Shown here in pieces: positions 33,971 to 42,531 of a stretch of DNA of 64,000 bases. The stretch spans positions 1 to 64,000 of the forward strand of contig JAIEMJ010000005.1 of the NCBI GenBank assembly GCA_019752335.1, written 5' to 3'. Under the pieces are notes generated by a model. It did not search any database and was not told the origin of the DNA. It saw only the letters and a program-made list of their open reading frames with translations. How positions within the stretch are numbered: the first letter of the stretch is position 1; each line of letters starts with the position of its first letter. Position numbers and translations under genes: made by a program. The stretch is from Bryobacteraceae bacterium. GTDB taxonomy: Bacteria > Acidobacteriota > Terriglobia > Bryobacterales > Bryobacteraceae.

Positions 33971-33992
33971 GGACAGGCCTCCTGGCCTGTCC
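33971..33992. repeat. GGACAGGCC palindromic repeat
   Basis: Arms GGACAGGCC and GGCCTGTCC enclose TCCT. On the minus strand it is followed by TAC(T), as in the related copies at 33890 and 62020. It lies 79 bases before the DUF3857 gene start. Confidence 0.75.
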
Positions 33993-34070
33993 ACGGGAGG
34001 CACGTAAAATCCGCCGAATAGTACCAAAGTAAGTCAAGAATCCACAATAATTCGCTACTCTGAAGGTGCC

Positions 34071-37000
34071 ATGCGCACCCTCCTCCTATGGCTCTGCTGC
34101 GGACTCCCGCTCTGCGCGCAATTCGACGAACCCTTCGCCGCCTCGCCCGCTGCTCTCCTCCAAGCCGCCAAAGCGATCCCTGGCGATGAGCCCGCCGTCA
34201 TCCTGATGGACGACCATCGCTACACCTTCGACGTCCAAGGCCGCCTCACGAGAACCGTCCGCCAGATCGTCTTCCTGCGCAAGGCAGCCGCCGTCGAGGA
34301 CTGGACCCAAGTCTCTGCCCCCTGGAATCCCTGGCAAGAGGAGAAACCCCGCCTCGCAGCCCGCGTCATCTCCGCGACCGCCGAACTCCACCGCCTCGAC
34401 CCCGCCACCACCGCCGAGGCCCCGGTGCAGGAGTTCGACAGCAGCATCTTCTCTGACCAACGCATTCTCCGCGCCCCGCTGCCCGCCGTGAAGGAAGGCG
34501 CAGTGATTGAATGGCAATCCACCACCCGCGAGACCGCGCCGCTCTTTAGCGCCGGCGTCTCGTTCAACATTCCCATCGGCGGGGCGCTCCCCATCCAGCG
34601 CACCCGCGTCGCCGTCGATTCCGATATCCCACTGCGCCACATCGCCAACCTCGTCGAGCCCCAAGTCAGCCAGGAAGGTAAGCGGACCCGCCTCCGGCTC
34701 GACCTCGGCCCGCGTCCCCAGCTCGATGGCGGCGAAGCCTTCGCCCCACGTGAGAAACCTACGCAGCCCTACCTCGCTTTCAGCACCGGAACCTCTTGGC
34801 AGGCCATCGCCGCGCGCTACGGAGAAATGGTGGATGAGCAGCTCCGCGGGGCGAATCTCTCGGCCTTCCTCCAAGGGATTCAGGCCCCGTCGCGCGAGGG
34901 CAAGATCGCCGCCATTCTGCAGCGCATTCGCGATCAGGTTCGCTACACCGGCGTCGAATTCGGCGAGGCCGCCATCATCCCCCGCGCGCCCGCCGAAGTG
35001 CTCAGCCGCAAATACGGCGACTGCAAGGACAAAGCCGCGCTGTTAGTAGCCGCGCTCCGCGCCGCCGAAATTCCGGCGCATTTAGCCCTGCTCAATGTCA
35101 ATACGTCGCCAGACACCAACACGGGCCTGCCCGGTTTCCTGTTTAATCACGCGATCGTCTATGTCCCCGGTCCGAAGGCCCTCTGGATCGATGTCACCGA
35201 CGACGCCTCCCGCCTGGGTGACGTCCCCCTGGCCGACCAAGGCCGCCTCGCCCTCATCGCAAGCCCGGAAACCACCGCCTTGGTCGAGATCCCCCAAGCC
35301 GGCGCTGATCACAACCAGCTCCGCATCACCCGCAAAATTCTCATGCGCGGCTCAAGCGCCGACGTGACGGAAACCCTGGAGGGCCAGGGCCACTTTGAGA
35401 CTGCCCTGCGTCAGCGCTTTCGGGGCAAGCAAGGCGATGATCTCAATCAGGCCTTCAGTGCCGAGGCCAAGTCCGCCACGAAGGTCGCGGACGACGACTA
35501 TAGCCGGCCCTTTCAGGCTCAAGCGCAAGTGGCAAGCCAGACACGGGCGCTCGTCAGCGTGAACGAGGCCGCCGTTGTCCTGGCCGTTGACGATCTCTTC
35601 TCCGAACTCCCCTTCATGCTCCTCTCCCCGAACGAACCGAAGGAGCCACGCAAAAGCAGCCTCGTCCTGCCGCTCAGCTACACCGCCGAGATTCGCACCG
35701 AGATTACGCCGCCCGCTGGCTTCCGAGTCCGTCCCTTGCCGAAAAGCGAACAACGCCAATTGGGTGCGCTGCGGTGGACGGTGGAGTACCAAACCCTGCC
35801 CGACGGCCGCATTTCCACCCTCCAACGCCTAGCCGTTCCGCAGCGGCGCTTGACGCCCGAGGAAGTGGCCGCCACGCGCGCTGCGATCGCCAAGTTCGAC
35901 AAGGAACCGGTTCCCATTCTGCAAATGCTGCACACCGCACAGGAGCAGATGGCCGCCGGACAATGGAAAGAAGCTCTGGCCGGTTTGCGGCAAGCCGCCC
36001 TCGCTGAGCCTGAGGCCTTCGTACATCAAGCACGACTTGCCCAGGCCTACCTCACCATCGGTGCCGGCGGCCCCGCCCGTACCGCCGCCCGGAAGGCGGC
36101 TCAGCTTGACCCGAAGTCCGCCGACACCCAGGTCCTACTCGGCAATGTTCTGGAGCACGATCTTATCGGCCGCCGTCGCCTTCCAGGCTGGGAACCCAAG
36201 GAAGCGGAAGCCGCCTATCGTCTCGCGCTCAAGCTCGACGCCAAACACGACGCCGCCCATCTCGCGCTCGCCACCCTCCTCGAACACAACGCCCAGGGGG
36301 ATCGCTTCGGATCCGGTGCCCGCCTCGACGAAGCTCTCGCCGAATACGACCTCGTTACTGGCCCGTCCCGCTCCCAGGCAATGCTGGACCGCGCCCTCGC
36401 GCTCTACTACGGCAACAAACTGGCTGACTTCGCCACCGCCGCACAAATGCCCGGTATGCCGGCCGCCTTAGCCATCCTGGCCACCGCTGCTCAGGAGTCC
36501 GCTGCGGCCGCCATCGTCGAAGCACAGCAGAAGTTCTCAGGCTCACGCGAACGCGCCCAGATTCTTTGGACGGCTAGCTACTATCTATTGGCGGCGCGCC
36601 GCTACGCACCCGCCGTAGATCTCGCCAGGGCCGGCGCGCGTTTGTTTCCCGAAACCACCCGCCAAGCGGATGTCTTCGCCGAATTCTTCGCCCGGGCCGG
36701 CACTTCACCCGAGGGCTCCGAAGGTGTAGCCGGTCAATGGCGGGCCGCCATTATTGAAGAGACCAGCGACGCCGTCCTCAGCCCGCTCCTCTCCCGTCAT
36801 TTCCGGCTGGCTGAGGCGCGCCAAGCTATCGAGCGCTTGCGCGCCACCCTGAACCGGGTGGAAGGTGGGGCCTCTTCCATGCTGGCCCAGATCGGCGCCA
36901 CCCGGGCTTTCGTCGCTGACTTTGCCCTCGGCGCTCCCGCGACGGGTAAGGAAGGAGACGACGCTACCGGGTACCGCATCGGCGGGCAGCGCGCCCAAGC

Positions 37001-38036
37001 CATCTTCGTTGTCCGGGAGGATGGCCGATACAAACTGCTTGGCACTGCTGGGGACCTCTCCGGCGTCGGCCGCGCCGTTCTCAGAGAAATTCAGGCTGGG
37101 CATTTAGAGCAAGCTCGCCGCTGGCTTGATTGGACGGTCGATCTGCCCGCTCGCGCCATCGAAGACACAGGCATCGCCCCGGTCCGCGTCGTCTGGAGCG
37201 GCACCACGGAGCTCGCCCGCAACGCGGAAGCAGCCCGTCTCGCCGCCGCGGTGCTCATCCTGCGGGATTCGCCCGAAGACAACGAGGCCATCGCGCTGCT
37301 CGAAGCCGGTCGCGCCGCCGAGAAGGTTCCCGCGCTGCGGTCACCCTACGAACAGGCTCTGGCCGAAGCCCGCCTCGCCCGAGGCGAATATCAGGCCGTG
37401 CTGCCTCTGGCCACCGCCCTCGAAGCTCGTTTCCCCACGCAAAGCACCGGCTACCGCCTCAAGCTGCAGGCGCTCATCGCCCTCAAGAACTGGCCGCAGT
37501 TGGCCCTGGCGGTCGCGGCGCAAAAGGCCCGCGCCACTCCGCCCACCGTCGGCCGGGTCCGCGTGCTCGAACCCTCGCCGGACAAGCTATCGATTCTGGC
37601 CATGGCCCAAGCCGCCGCCGTGCAACAGCAGTGGGCCAAAGCCGCCGAACTCGTGCAGCCCCTCTGCGCCGCGGAGTTTCCAGACCATGAAGAGCTAATC
37701 GCCTGCGCCTGGTCGAACTTCGCCGCCGGCAAGCTCGAACCCAAGCTCCGCGAACCCCTCACCAAATTCGAGTACCAGGGCCGGCTCGCCCTAGCCGCCG
37801 CCACCCAAGCCACCCTGGCCGGCGACTACTCCGAAGCCGCTACCCAACTACAGCGCTCTATCGCCGCCCGCAGCCTCCCCGCCCCCGACGCCGTCACCTG
37901 GTTCGTTCATGCCCGGATTCTGCAAGGTCTGGGACTAACCGCCGAAGCCAAGGAAGCCCTCCAGCGAGTCACGATCCCCAAGCGCCCACTGTTCGACTGG
38001 GCGGAGACGGTCGCCGCGAGTCTGGCCGCCCGGTAA
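34071..38036 (+). CDS. Secreted DUF3857/transglutaminase-like protein with TPR region
   Basis: A 1321-residue protein with signal peptide (MRTLLLWLCCGLPLCAQ). The N-terminal DUF3857 domain (about 50-230) is followed by a transglutaminase-like core with Cys318 (KYGDCKDKA), His360 (FNHAIVYV) and Asp374 (WIDVTDD), the expected triad. The second half is mostly TPR helices (about 630-870, 1090-1310), with typical segments such as ALAEPEAFVHQARLAQAYL and AAQLDPKSADTQVLLGNVL. Family members are envelope proteins of unsettled substrate. The gene is complete and the longest in the window; it is followed after 13 bases by a membrane protein gene. Confidence 0.87.
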   Translation: MRTLLLWLCCGLPLCAQFDEPFAASPAALLQAAKAIPGDEPAVILMDDHRYTFDVQGRLTRTVRQIVFLRKAAAVEDWTQVSAPWNPWQEEKPRLAARVISATAELHRLDPATTAEAPVQEFDSSIFSDQRILRAPLPAVKEGAVIEWQSTTRETAPLFSAGVSFNIPIGGALPIQRTRVAVDSDIPLRHIANLVEPQVSQEGKRTRLRLDLGPRPQLDGGEAFAPREKPTQPYLAFSTGTSWQAIAARYGEMVDEQLRGANLSAFLQGIQAPSREGKIAAILQRIRDQVRYTGVEFGEAAIIPRAPAEVLSRKYGDCKDKAALLVAALRAAEIPAHLALLNVNTSPDTNTGLPGFLFNHAIVYVPGPKALWIDVTDDASRLGDVPLADQGRLALIASPETTALVEIPQAGADHNQLRITRKILMRGSSADVTETLEGQGHFETALRQRFRGKQGDDLNQAFSAEAKSATKVADDDYSRPFQAQAQVASQTRALVSVNEAAVVLAVDDLFSELPFMLLSPNEPKEPRKSSLVLPLSYTAEIRTEITPPAGFRVRPLPKSEQRQLGALRWTVEYQTLPDGRISTLQRLAVPQRRLTPEEVAATRAAIAKFDKEPVPILQMLHTAQEQMAAGQWKEALAGLRQAALAEPEAFVHQARLAQAYLTIGAGGPARTAARKAAQLDPKSADTQVLLGNVLEHDLIGRRRLPGWEPKEAEAAYRLALKLDAKHDAAHLALATLLEHNAQGDRFGSGARLDEALAEYDLVTGPSRSQAMLDRALALYYGNKLADFATAAQMPGMPAALAILATAAQESAAAAIVEAQQKFSGSRERAQILWTASYYLLAARRYAPAVDLARAGARLFPETTRQADVFAEFFARAGTSPEGSEGVAGQWRAAIIEETSDAVLSPLLSRHFRLAEARQAIERLRATLNRVEGGASSMLAQIGATRAFVADFALGAPATGKEGDDATGYRIGGQRAQAIFVVREDGRYKLLGTAGDLSGVGRAVLREIQAGHLEQARRWLDWTVDLPARAIEDTGIAPVRVVWSGTTELARNAEAARLAAAVLILRDSPEDNEAIALLEAGRAAEKVPALRSPYEQALAEARLARGEYQAVLPLATALEARFPTQSTGYRLKLQALIALKNWPQLALAVAAQKARATPPTVGRVRVLEPSPDKLSILAMAQAAAVQQQWAKAAELVQPLCAAEFPDHEELIACAWSNFAAGKLEPKLREPLTKFEYQGRLALAAATQATLAGDYSEAATQLQRSIAARSLPAPDAVTWFVHARILQGLGLTAEAKEALQRVTIPKRPLFDWAETVAASLAAR

Positions 38037-38049
38037 CGCCGAGCCCTCC

Positions 38050-38880
38050 ATGCCTGCGCAGCGCTTCAATTGCACTTGGCTGAATGCCTTTGGCATCCTC
38101 GCTCTGGGTTTGCTGTTGTTTCCCGTCTGGCCATCGAAACGAACCGGGAAATTCCCCTCCCCGGTCGCGAGACAAAGAGCTTGGTTGGCTGCCAGTCTAT
38201 TGCTCCTGCCTGCTTGGTGGAGATCGGGATACTTCGCGATAGATTCCCGAGGAATCGAACGCGGACGGCTCGGTCTGCGTCAGCGAATCGCTTGGCCAAA
38301 TGTCCGGAGCGTCCGCTATGGCTTGGGAGGTCGAGTGATCCTTGCTGACGCCAACCGAAGCCTGAGCTTTGGAGACAGCCTGGACCGCTACGACGACATG
38401 CTGCGAGCCCTGCATCGGTACGTGCCACCCTCCGCTTGGCCCCAGCCCCGAGAATTGCCCTTCACCATCCGGCGATCCTGGTTCGCGTGGCTGCCCGCCG
38501 CCGGCATCGCGCTCGGCGCCTCCGGTTTTCTGCTGCCCGCTGGAACGCTGCCAGATGTGGCTTGGCTGAGCGGCTTCGCGCTGATGCTAACTTCCATCTT
38601 GTTTCGGCGGGGCCAGTGGTTCGCTTACAGCATCCGTTTCGAAGCGGATCAAATCGTGGTTCACAAACTATGGGGCCAATCCCGTCGATTCGCCTGGCGG
38701 GAATTCCGCTACGGCCGTCTGCATTCAAGCGAGGTGCGGCGAATTCAGTACCGCTGGCTTGAACTGAACTTCGCCGGGCAGCGCAGAATCCGCATCAACG
38801 GCTGGCAATTCTCGCCACCGCGCGCGCTGGTACTGGAATCTTTGGCGCCTCGCTACCCCGCCCTAAGAACCCGCGCCTAA
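38050..38880 (+). CDS. Membrane protein with two PH-like segments
   Basis: A 276-residue protein with two pairs of hydrophobic helices (about 10-27 and 44-58; 148-170 and 175-190). Each pair is followed by a short beta-rich segment: FAIDSRGIERGRLGLRQRIAWPNVRSVRYG, and SIRFEADQIVVHKLWGQSRRFAWREF. The internal repeat resembles bacterial PH-domain membrane proteins, but the match is only by pattern. Function is unknown. It is probably co-transcribed with the upstream DUF3857 gene. Confidence 0.65.
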   Translation: MPAQRFNCTWLNAFGILALGLLLFPVWPSKRTGKFPSPVARQRAWLAASLLLLPAWWRSGYFAIDSRGIERGRLGLRQRIAWPNVRSVRYGLGGRVILADANRSLSFGDSLDRYDDMLRALHRYVPPSAWPQPRELPFTIRRSWFAWLPAAGIALGASGFLLPAGTLPDVAWLSGFALMLTSILFRRGQWFAYSIRFEADQIVVHKLWGQSRRFAWREFRYGRLHSSEVRRIQYRWLELNFAGQRRIRINGWQFSPPRALVLESLAPRYPALRTRA

Positions 38881-38908
38881 ACGACAGTCAGAATCGCGTT
38901 ATCTCTCC

Positions 38909-38936
38909 TTGTAATATTACATGCTAAGCTTAAACT
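38909..38936 (+). promoter_or_regulatory. Promoter with palindromic operator ahead of the XRE gene
   Basis: A TTGTAA -35 box (38909-38914) and a TAAACT -10-like box (38931-38936) are 16 bases apart. A perfect 12-bp palindrome TGTAATATTACA (38910-38921) overlaps the -35 box and the first in-frame ATG at 38921. The natural reading is an autoregulatory site for the XRE protein encoded downstream. This also argues for the later ATG (38945) as the true start. Confidence 0.5.
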
Positions 38937-38944
38937 GGCGTTAT

Positions 38945-39550
38945 ATGGCAGACCTGGTGCGGTGGCGAAAGAAAAATGGACTCACGCAGGTGGCTGCGGC
39001 GTCGTTGCTTGGCGTCTCGCAGCCTTACCTGTCGCTTCTCGAAAAGGGAGCACGGCCATTGACGCCTGCGCTTCGAAATCAGATCAAGAACAACGAGAAA
39101 TGGACTACAGACGATCGTTTCCGCGCTCAACTGAGCCGCCTTGGCTATCCGGGCTTTGCTCACGTTGAGAAGGCAAAACGCCAACCGCGTCCGGGCTCCC
39201 TACTCATGGCCGTACTCGCCCAACCGGATGCCGATGCTCGTGTGGTGGAGGCCCTGCCCTGGCTCGTGGCGGCCTTCCAGGATCAACTCGACTTCGGAGC
39301 GATGGTGCGTCAGGCGAAACTTCAGAATCTGCAGAACCGTTTGGGCTTCTTGTTGCAGATGGCCGGCCTCCATGGAATCCGGGCCCTCCGCGAACTCGAC
39401 CGCGCGCGTTTGCTTCGTGAAGATACTCTCTGCTGGGACTCCATGCCAGCCGCGACGCGCCAATGGATACGCGCGAATCGGAGTCCGCTAGCTGAGCATT
39501 GGAACGTCTTGACCAGGCTTCAAGCGGAAGCGGCTCACGATGCCGCTTGA
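38945..39550 (+). CDS. XRE-family helix-turn-helix protein, putative antitoxin
   Basis: A 201-residue protein from ATG 38945 (a longer form starts at 38921 inside the palindrome). Residues 1-50 form an XRE helix-turn-helix: MADLVRWRKKNGLTQVAAASLLGVSQPYLSLLEKGARPLTP. The rest is helical and unassigned. The next gene, a nucleotidyltransferase-like protein, overlaps it by 11 bases. An HTH regulator tightly followed by a small nucleotidyltransferase is the layout of AbiE/MenAT-like toxin-antitoxin systems, so I infer an antitoxin/autorepressor role. Confidence 0.75.
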   Translation: MADLVRWRKKNGLTQVAAASLLGVSQPYLSLLEKGARPLTPALRNQIKNNEKWTTDDRFRAQLSRLGYPGFAHVEKAKRQPRPGSLLMAVLAQPDADARVVEALPWLVAAFQDQLDFGAMVRQAKLQNLQNRLGFLLQMAGLHGIRALRELDRARLLREDTLCWDSMPAATRQWIRANRSPLAEHWNVLTRLQAEAAHDAA

Positions 39551-40097
39551 CCTTCCGGCCGGCCGACATCCCTCCGAACCATGGCTTTCGTTCTTAACGG
39601 ACCTGGATGCGGCGCTCGACGACCCCGCCGACTTCCACTGCATCGGAGGCTTCGTCGTCAGCCAGCACTATGGGTTCGCCCGAGAAACGGCAGACCTGGA
39701 CGTGCTCACCGTGATTCCGCCCGAAGCTGCCGAGCGCGTCGCGGCCTTGTCGGGCAAGGGTTCGCCACTACAAAAGAAGTACCGTGTCTACATCGACCAC
39801 GTCGGCGTCGCCAACTACCCTGACGAATACGAGACCCGCTTGGTCCGCGTCTTTCCCATTTGGCCGAAAGTCCGCCTCTGGTCGCTCGAACCGCACGATC
39901 TCGCGCTCACGAAGCTGGAACGGAGCAACGATCGCGACATCCGAGACGTGATGTACCTTGCGCATGCTGGCTTGATTGTCCGAGAGGCGCTTATCTCGCG
40001 CTTCGAGAGGGAACTCGAACCGTACCTCACGGGACGGACACCGACTTGGCATCGCACAACGCTCCAGATGTGGGTGGAGGCTTGCTGGCCAGAATAG
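39540..40097 (+). CDS. DUF6036-like nucleotidyltransferase, putative toxin
   Basis: A 185-residue protein with a minimal nucleotidyltransferase core: CIGGFVVSQHYGFARETADLDVLTVIP (about 33-59), containing a gapped G-G...ADLDV acidic pair, then a basic DIRDVMYLAHAGLI segment and a helical tail. It resembles the DUF6036 class of nucleotidyltransferases found with XRE partners and is related in pattern to AbiEii-type toxins that modify tRNA 3' ends; that target is not shown here. It overlaps the XRE gene and is six bases from the convergent TrmB-family gene. Confidence 0.75.
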   Translation: MPLDLPAGRHPSEPWLSFLTDLDAALDDPADFHCIGGFVVSQHYGFARETADLDVLTVIPPEAAERVAALSGKGSPLQKKYRVYIDHVGVANYPDEYETRLVRVFPIWPKVRLWSLEPHDLALTKLERSNDRDIRDVMYLAHAGLIVREALISRFERELEPYLTGRTPTWHRTTLQMWVEACWPE

Positions 40098-40102
40098 ATA
40101 CC

Positions 40103-40978
40103 TCAGCCCCGCCCATCCGCCCCCGCCAACGCCGGGATCCCCTCGCTAAACGGCGCCAGGACCCGGGCCTCCGGCGCCTGCTGCCAGTACTGCCGGAACA
40201 GATTCCCCATCGCCCCCGCCATCGCCGCGTGCTCGAAAACGACCGCCGTCCACGTCGGGCGCGTCACCACCGGATCCAGCATCGCGAACAGCCCCGCCCG
40301 GCCGTCGAAGATCGCCAGCTTCATCGGCAGCACCGGCAGCGCGCGGACCTCGGCGCCTTGCCGGCGGTAACCCTCCAACCGGCGCGTCAGATGCTCATCG
40401 GCCCCGTTGGCCGCCACCAGAATCTGGCAGTTGACGCCCCGAGCCCGCGCCTCGCCGAGCAGATCGTCTTCGAGCGGATCCACCGCGTACGGCGGCCCGG
40501 CGAACTCGACGTATTCGCGCGTTACCTCCGAGAGCATCCGCCGGTAGTGCGCGGCGATCTGCCCCGCGTCGGAAACCAGGCGCAACGGATCGAGCGTCCC
40601 CCGTCCCTCCTGCCCTTCCGAGTACGCCGCGTGCAGGTCATCCACCAAACCCAGCGCCAGCTTCGACTGCTCGGCTAGCTCGCGCTCCAGCATGCGCGTA
40701 CGCCGCGCCAAGTAGTGCGAGATCGCCACCTCCGGCTCAATCGCGGAAAAGAGCTTCGTCTTCTCCTGAATCACCTGGGCGAAGCCTTTTTCCACCAGTG
40801 AGTCCAGCACCTCGTAGATCTTCTGCCGCGGCACATGCGCCCGCGCCGCGAGTTCCAGCGCCTTAAAACGCGGATGCCCCACCAGCACCAGATACGACCG
40901 CGCCTCGTAGGCGTTTAGGCCGATCTGCTGCACCCTCCGCCAGAAGCGCTGATATTCCTGTTCCGATAGTTCTTTCAT
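40103..40978 (-). CDS. TrmB-family transcriptional regulator
   Basis: About 291 residues from ATG 40978; the frame also opens at TTG 41053, which overlaps the previous stop (TTGA), so either start is possible. An N-terminal winged helix (IGLNAYEARSYLVLVGHPRFKALELAARAHVPRQKIYEVLDSLVEKGFAQVI) and a coiled-coil-like linker ([13 protein letters not shown]) lead to a TrmB-type effector domain with phospholipase-D-like folds (ARGVNCQILVAANG, LPVLPMKLAIFDGRAGLFAM). TrmB proteins usually sense sugars. It is the last gene of a three-gene minus-strand set. Confidence 0.85.
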   Translation of the reverse strand: MKELSEQEYQRFWRRVQQIGLNAYEARSYLVLVGHPRFKALELAARAHVPRQKIYEVLDSLVEKGFAQVIQEKTKLFSAIEPEVAISHYLARRTRMLERELAEQSKLALGLVDDLHAAYSEGQEGRGTLDPLRLVSDAGQIAAHYRRMLSEVTREYVEFAGPPYAVDPLEDDLLGEARARGVNCQILVAANGADEHLTRRLEGYRRQGAEVRALPVLPMKLAIFDGRAGLFAMLDPVVTRPTWTAVVFEHAAMAGAMGNLFRQYWQQAPEARVLAPFSEGIPALAGADGRG

Positions 40979-41049
40979 CAACTCACCCAATTGCCTGACC
41001 GGCCCCCGCCCACTAAGGCTTCCGACAATATCAGACCCAGCGGTTGATT

Positions 41050-41550
41050 TCAATTCGATTTCATTAAGGGATTTTCGGCAATTTGGCTTTCGAGTCCGTC
41101 GAGTTCCCGCACCGTAACGATCAGCCGCTTGCGTGCCGCCACCGCCGCGCCGCGCAGCGGAAACTGCACGGAGAACTGGCGATCGACCGTCGACTTCGCC
41201 GGTAGCTTGTCGCGCACCTTCAGGTTCGGGTTGAAGCGCTGCCCCAGCGCCGGATAGCTGGCAAAGACGCGGTCGGCGTCCATTTCGGCCACCGCGATGC
41301 CCTCGGTCTTCCCGCCCTTGGCGTCTTCGACTTCCACCTTGATGTCCCCCACAATATACGTGGAGCCTGCGGTATTGTTGAGGCGCGCGTCCAGCACGAC
41401 GATGGTCGCCTCGTCCACCGCGTTCAGCGTGCGGACCTTCATCACCCGGCCCTCAAGCGCCATGTGCGCGTCCCATTGAATGTAGAACGCGATGCCGAGC
41501 AGCAGCGCGAGCACAGCGAGTCCGGCGACGATGATCCAGGGGCGGGCCAC
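41050..41550 (-). CDS. Single-pass membrane-anchored hypothetical protein
   Basis: A 166-residue protein with one N-terminal TM helix (MARPWIIVAGLAVLALLLGIAFYIQW) and a beta-rich extracytoplasmic domain (VVLDARLNNTAGSTYIVGDIKVEVEDAKGG ... FPLRGAAVAARKRLIVTVRELDG) that resembles LEA14/DUF-type immunoglobulin-like folds. No catalytic residues are obvious. It starts one base after the TIM-barrel gene ends, and the TrmB gene may start within its stop codon, so all three are probably one transcript. Confidence 0.65.
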   Translation of the reverse strand: MARPWIIVAGLAVLALLLGIAFYIQWDAHMALEGRVMKVRTLNAVDEATIVVLDARLNNTAGSTYIVGDIKVEVEDAKGGKTEGIAVAEMDADRVFASYPALGQRFNPNLKVRDKLPAKSTVDRQFSVQFPLRGAAVAARKRLIVTVRELDGLESQIAENPLMKSN

Positions 41551-41551
41551 G

Positions 41552-42472
41552 TTAGCTCGCGGCGAAGAGACGCTTCAAGGTCTCGACGCAGGTATGCGAA
41601 TGGTCAAAAAGTTGCGGCCCAAAGATGTGCGTCTCCAAGCCCACTTGGCCCGTATAGCCGTCTTTTTCGAGACCCGCGAAGATCTGCTTCCAGTCGAGCT
41701 TCTCCGGATAGTCCAGCAGCGTCTTGCCCTTAATCTGCACGTTGCCCAACCGCTTCTTGGGCAGCTTCTGGTAGCCCGCCGGGAACGGCTGCTCCTTCAT
41801 GCCCATACCGTTCATCGCGTCCCAGTTGATCCCCACCCACTTCGAGGGCACCAGTTTCAACTGCTCGGCCGTCTCCTCGCAGGAGACGCTGTTGCAGGAG
41901 TTTTCGTTTTCGAGCAGCAAGTGAATGTGCTCCGCCTCGGCCATCTTCGCCATCTCGTTCAGCACTTCGGCGATGCGCGGATAGATCGCCTGCGGCTCGG
42001 CGACGCGCAGGAAGTTAAAGACGCGGACCTTGTCGGTGCCCAAAATCTGCGCCGCCCGCAGCGTCTTGCGTAGATCCTCCAGCCGGCGGTCAAACAACAT
42101 CTGGTCCCGCGCCTCCCGTTTCTGGCGATTCTCGGGCGACTCGTTCTTACGGTCGATCACCGTCCCCGGCAACGTGTGCTTCAGCAGCGGCGTATTCAGG
42201 AACGAAACGCGAATCCCCGCGTCGGCATGCAGCTTCGCGGTTGCTTTCAGGTTGGCCTCGTCCCACAGGTGATAGCTCGCGCCCTTCACGCCAGGAACGG
42301 CCCGCAACTCCACCCACTTCATCCCGTGGTTAGTGGCAAACTGGACGGCGCCCACTTCGGTGGCGGCGCACTCGTCGGTCACCGCGCTCAGGCGCGAAAA
42401 ATCGATGCGCTTGCGCCCGGCAAGGGCAGGAACGGCAAGGCTAGTAGCGAGAAGCTGACGGCGCGTAAACAT
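41552..42472 (-). CDS. Exported xylose isomerase-like TIM-barrel protein
   Basis: A 306-residue protein with a twin-arginine-type N-terminus (MFTRRQLLATSLAVPALAG) and a sugar phosphate isomerase/epimerase (AP-endonuclease 2) TIM barrel: KWVELRAV, DAGIRVSFLNTPLL, HLLLENENSCN (metal-ligand Glu), VGINWDAMNG, GNVQIKG and GQVGLETH. Metal ligands appear preserved (Glu, Asp, His, Glu positions). It probably isomerises or epimerises a sugar derivative in the periplasm; the substrate is unknown. It heads the set with the membrane-anchored protein and the TrmB regulator. Confidence 0.8.
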   Translation of the reverse strand: MFTRRQLLATSLAVPALAGRKRIDFSRLSAVTDECAATEVGAVQFATNHGMKWVELRAVPGVKGASYHLWDEANLKATAKLHADAGIRVSFLNTPLLKHTLPGTVIDRKNESPENRQKREARDQMLFDRRLEDLRKTLRAAQILGTDKVRVFNFLRVAEPQAIYPRIAEVLNEMAKMAEAEHIHLLLENENSCNSVSCEETAEQLKLVPSKWVGINWDAMNGMGMKEQPFPAGYQKLPKKRLGNVQIKGKTLLDYPEKLDWKQIFAGLEKDGYTGQVGLETHIFGPQLFDHSHTCVETLKRLFAAS

Positions 42473-42531
42473 GAAGCCCTCAGTTTATCAGTTCATACTC
42501 TCCCCGATGCGCCCGATATGCACAAAAGGCC

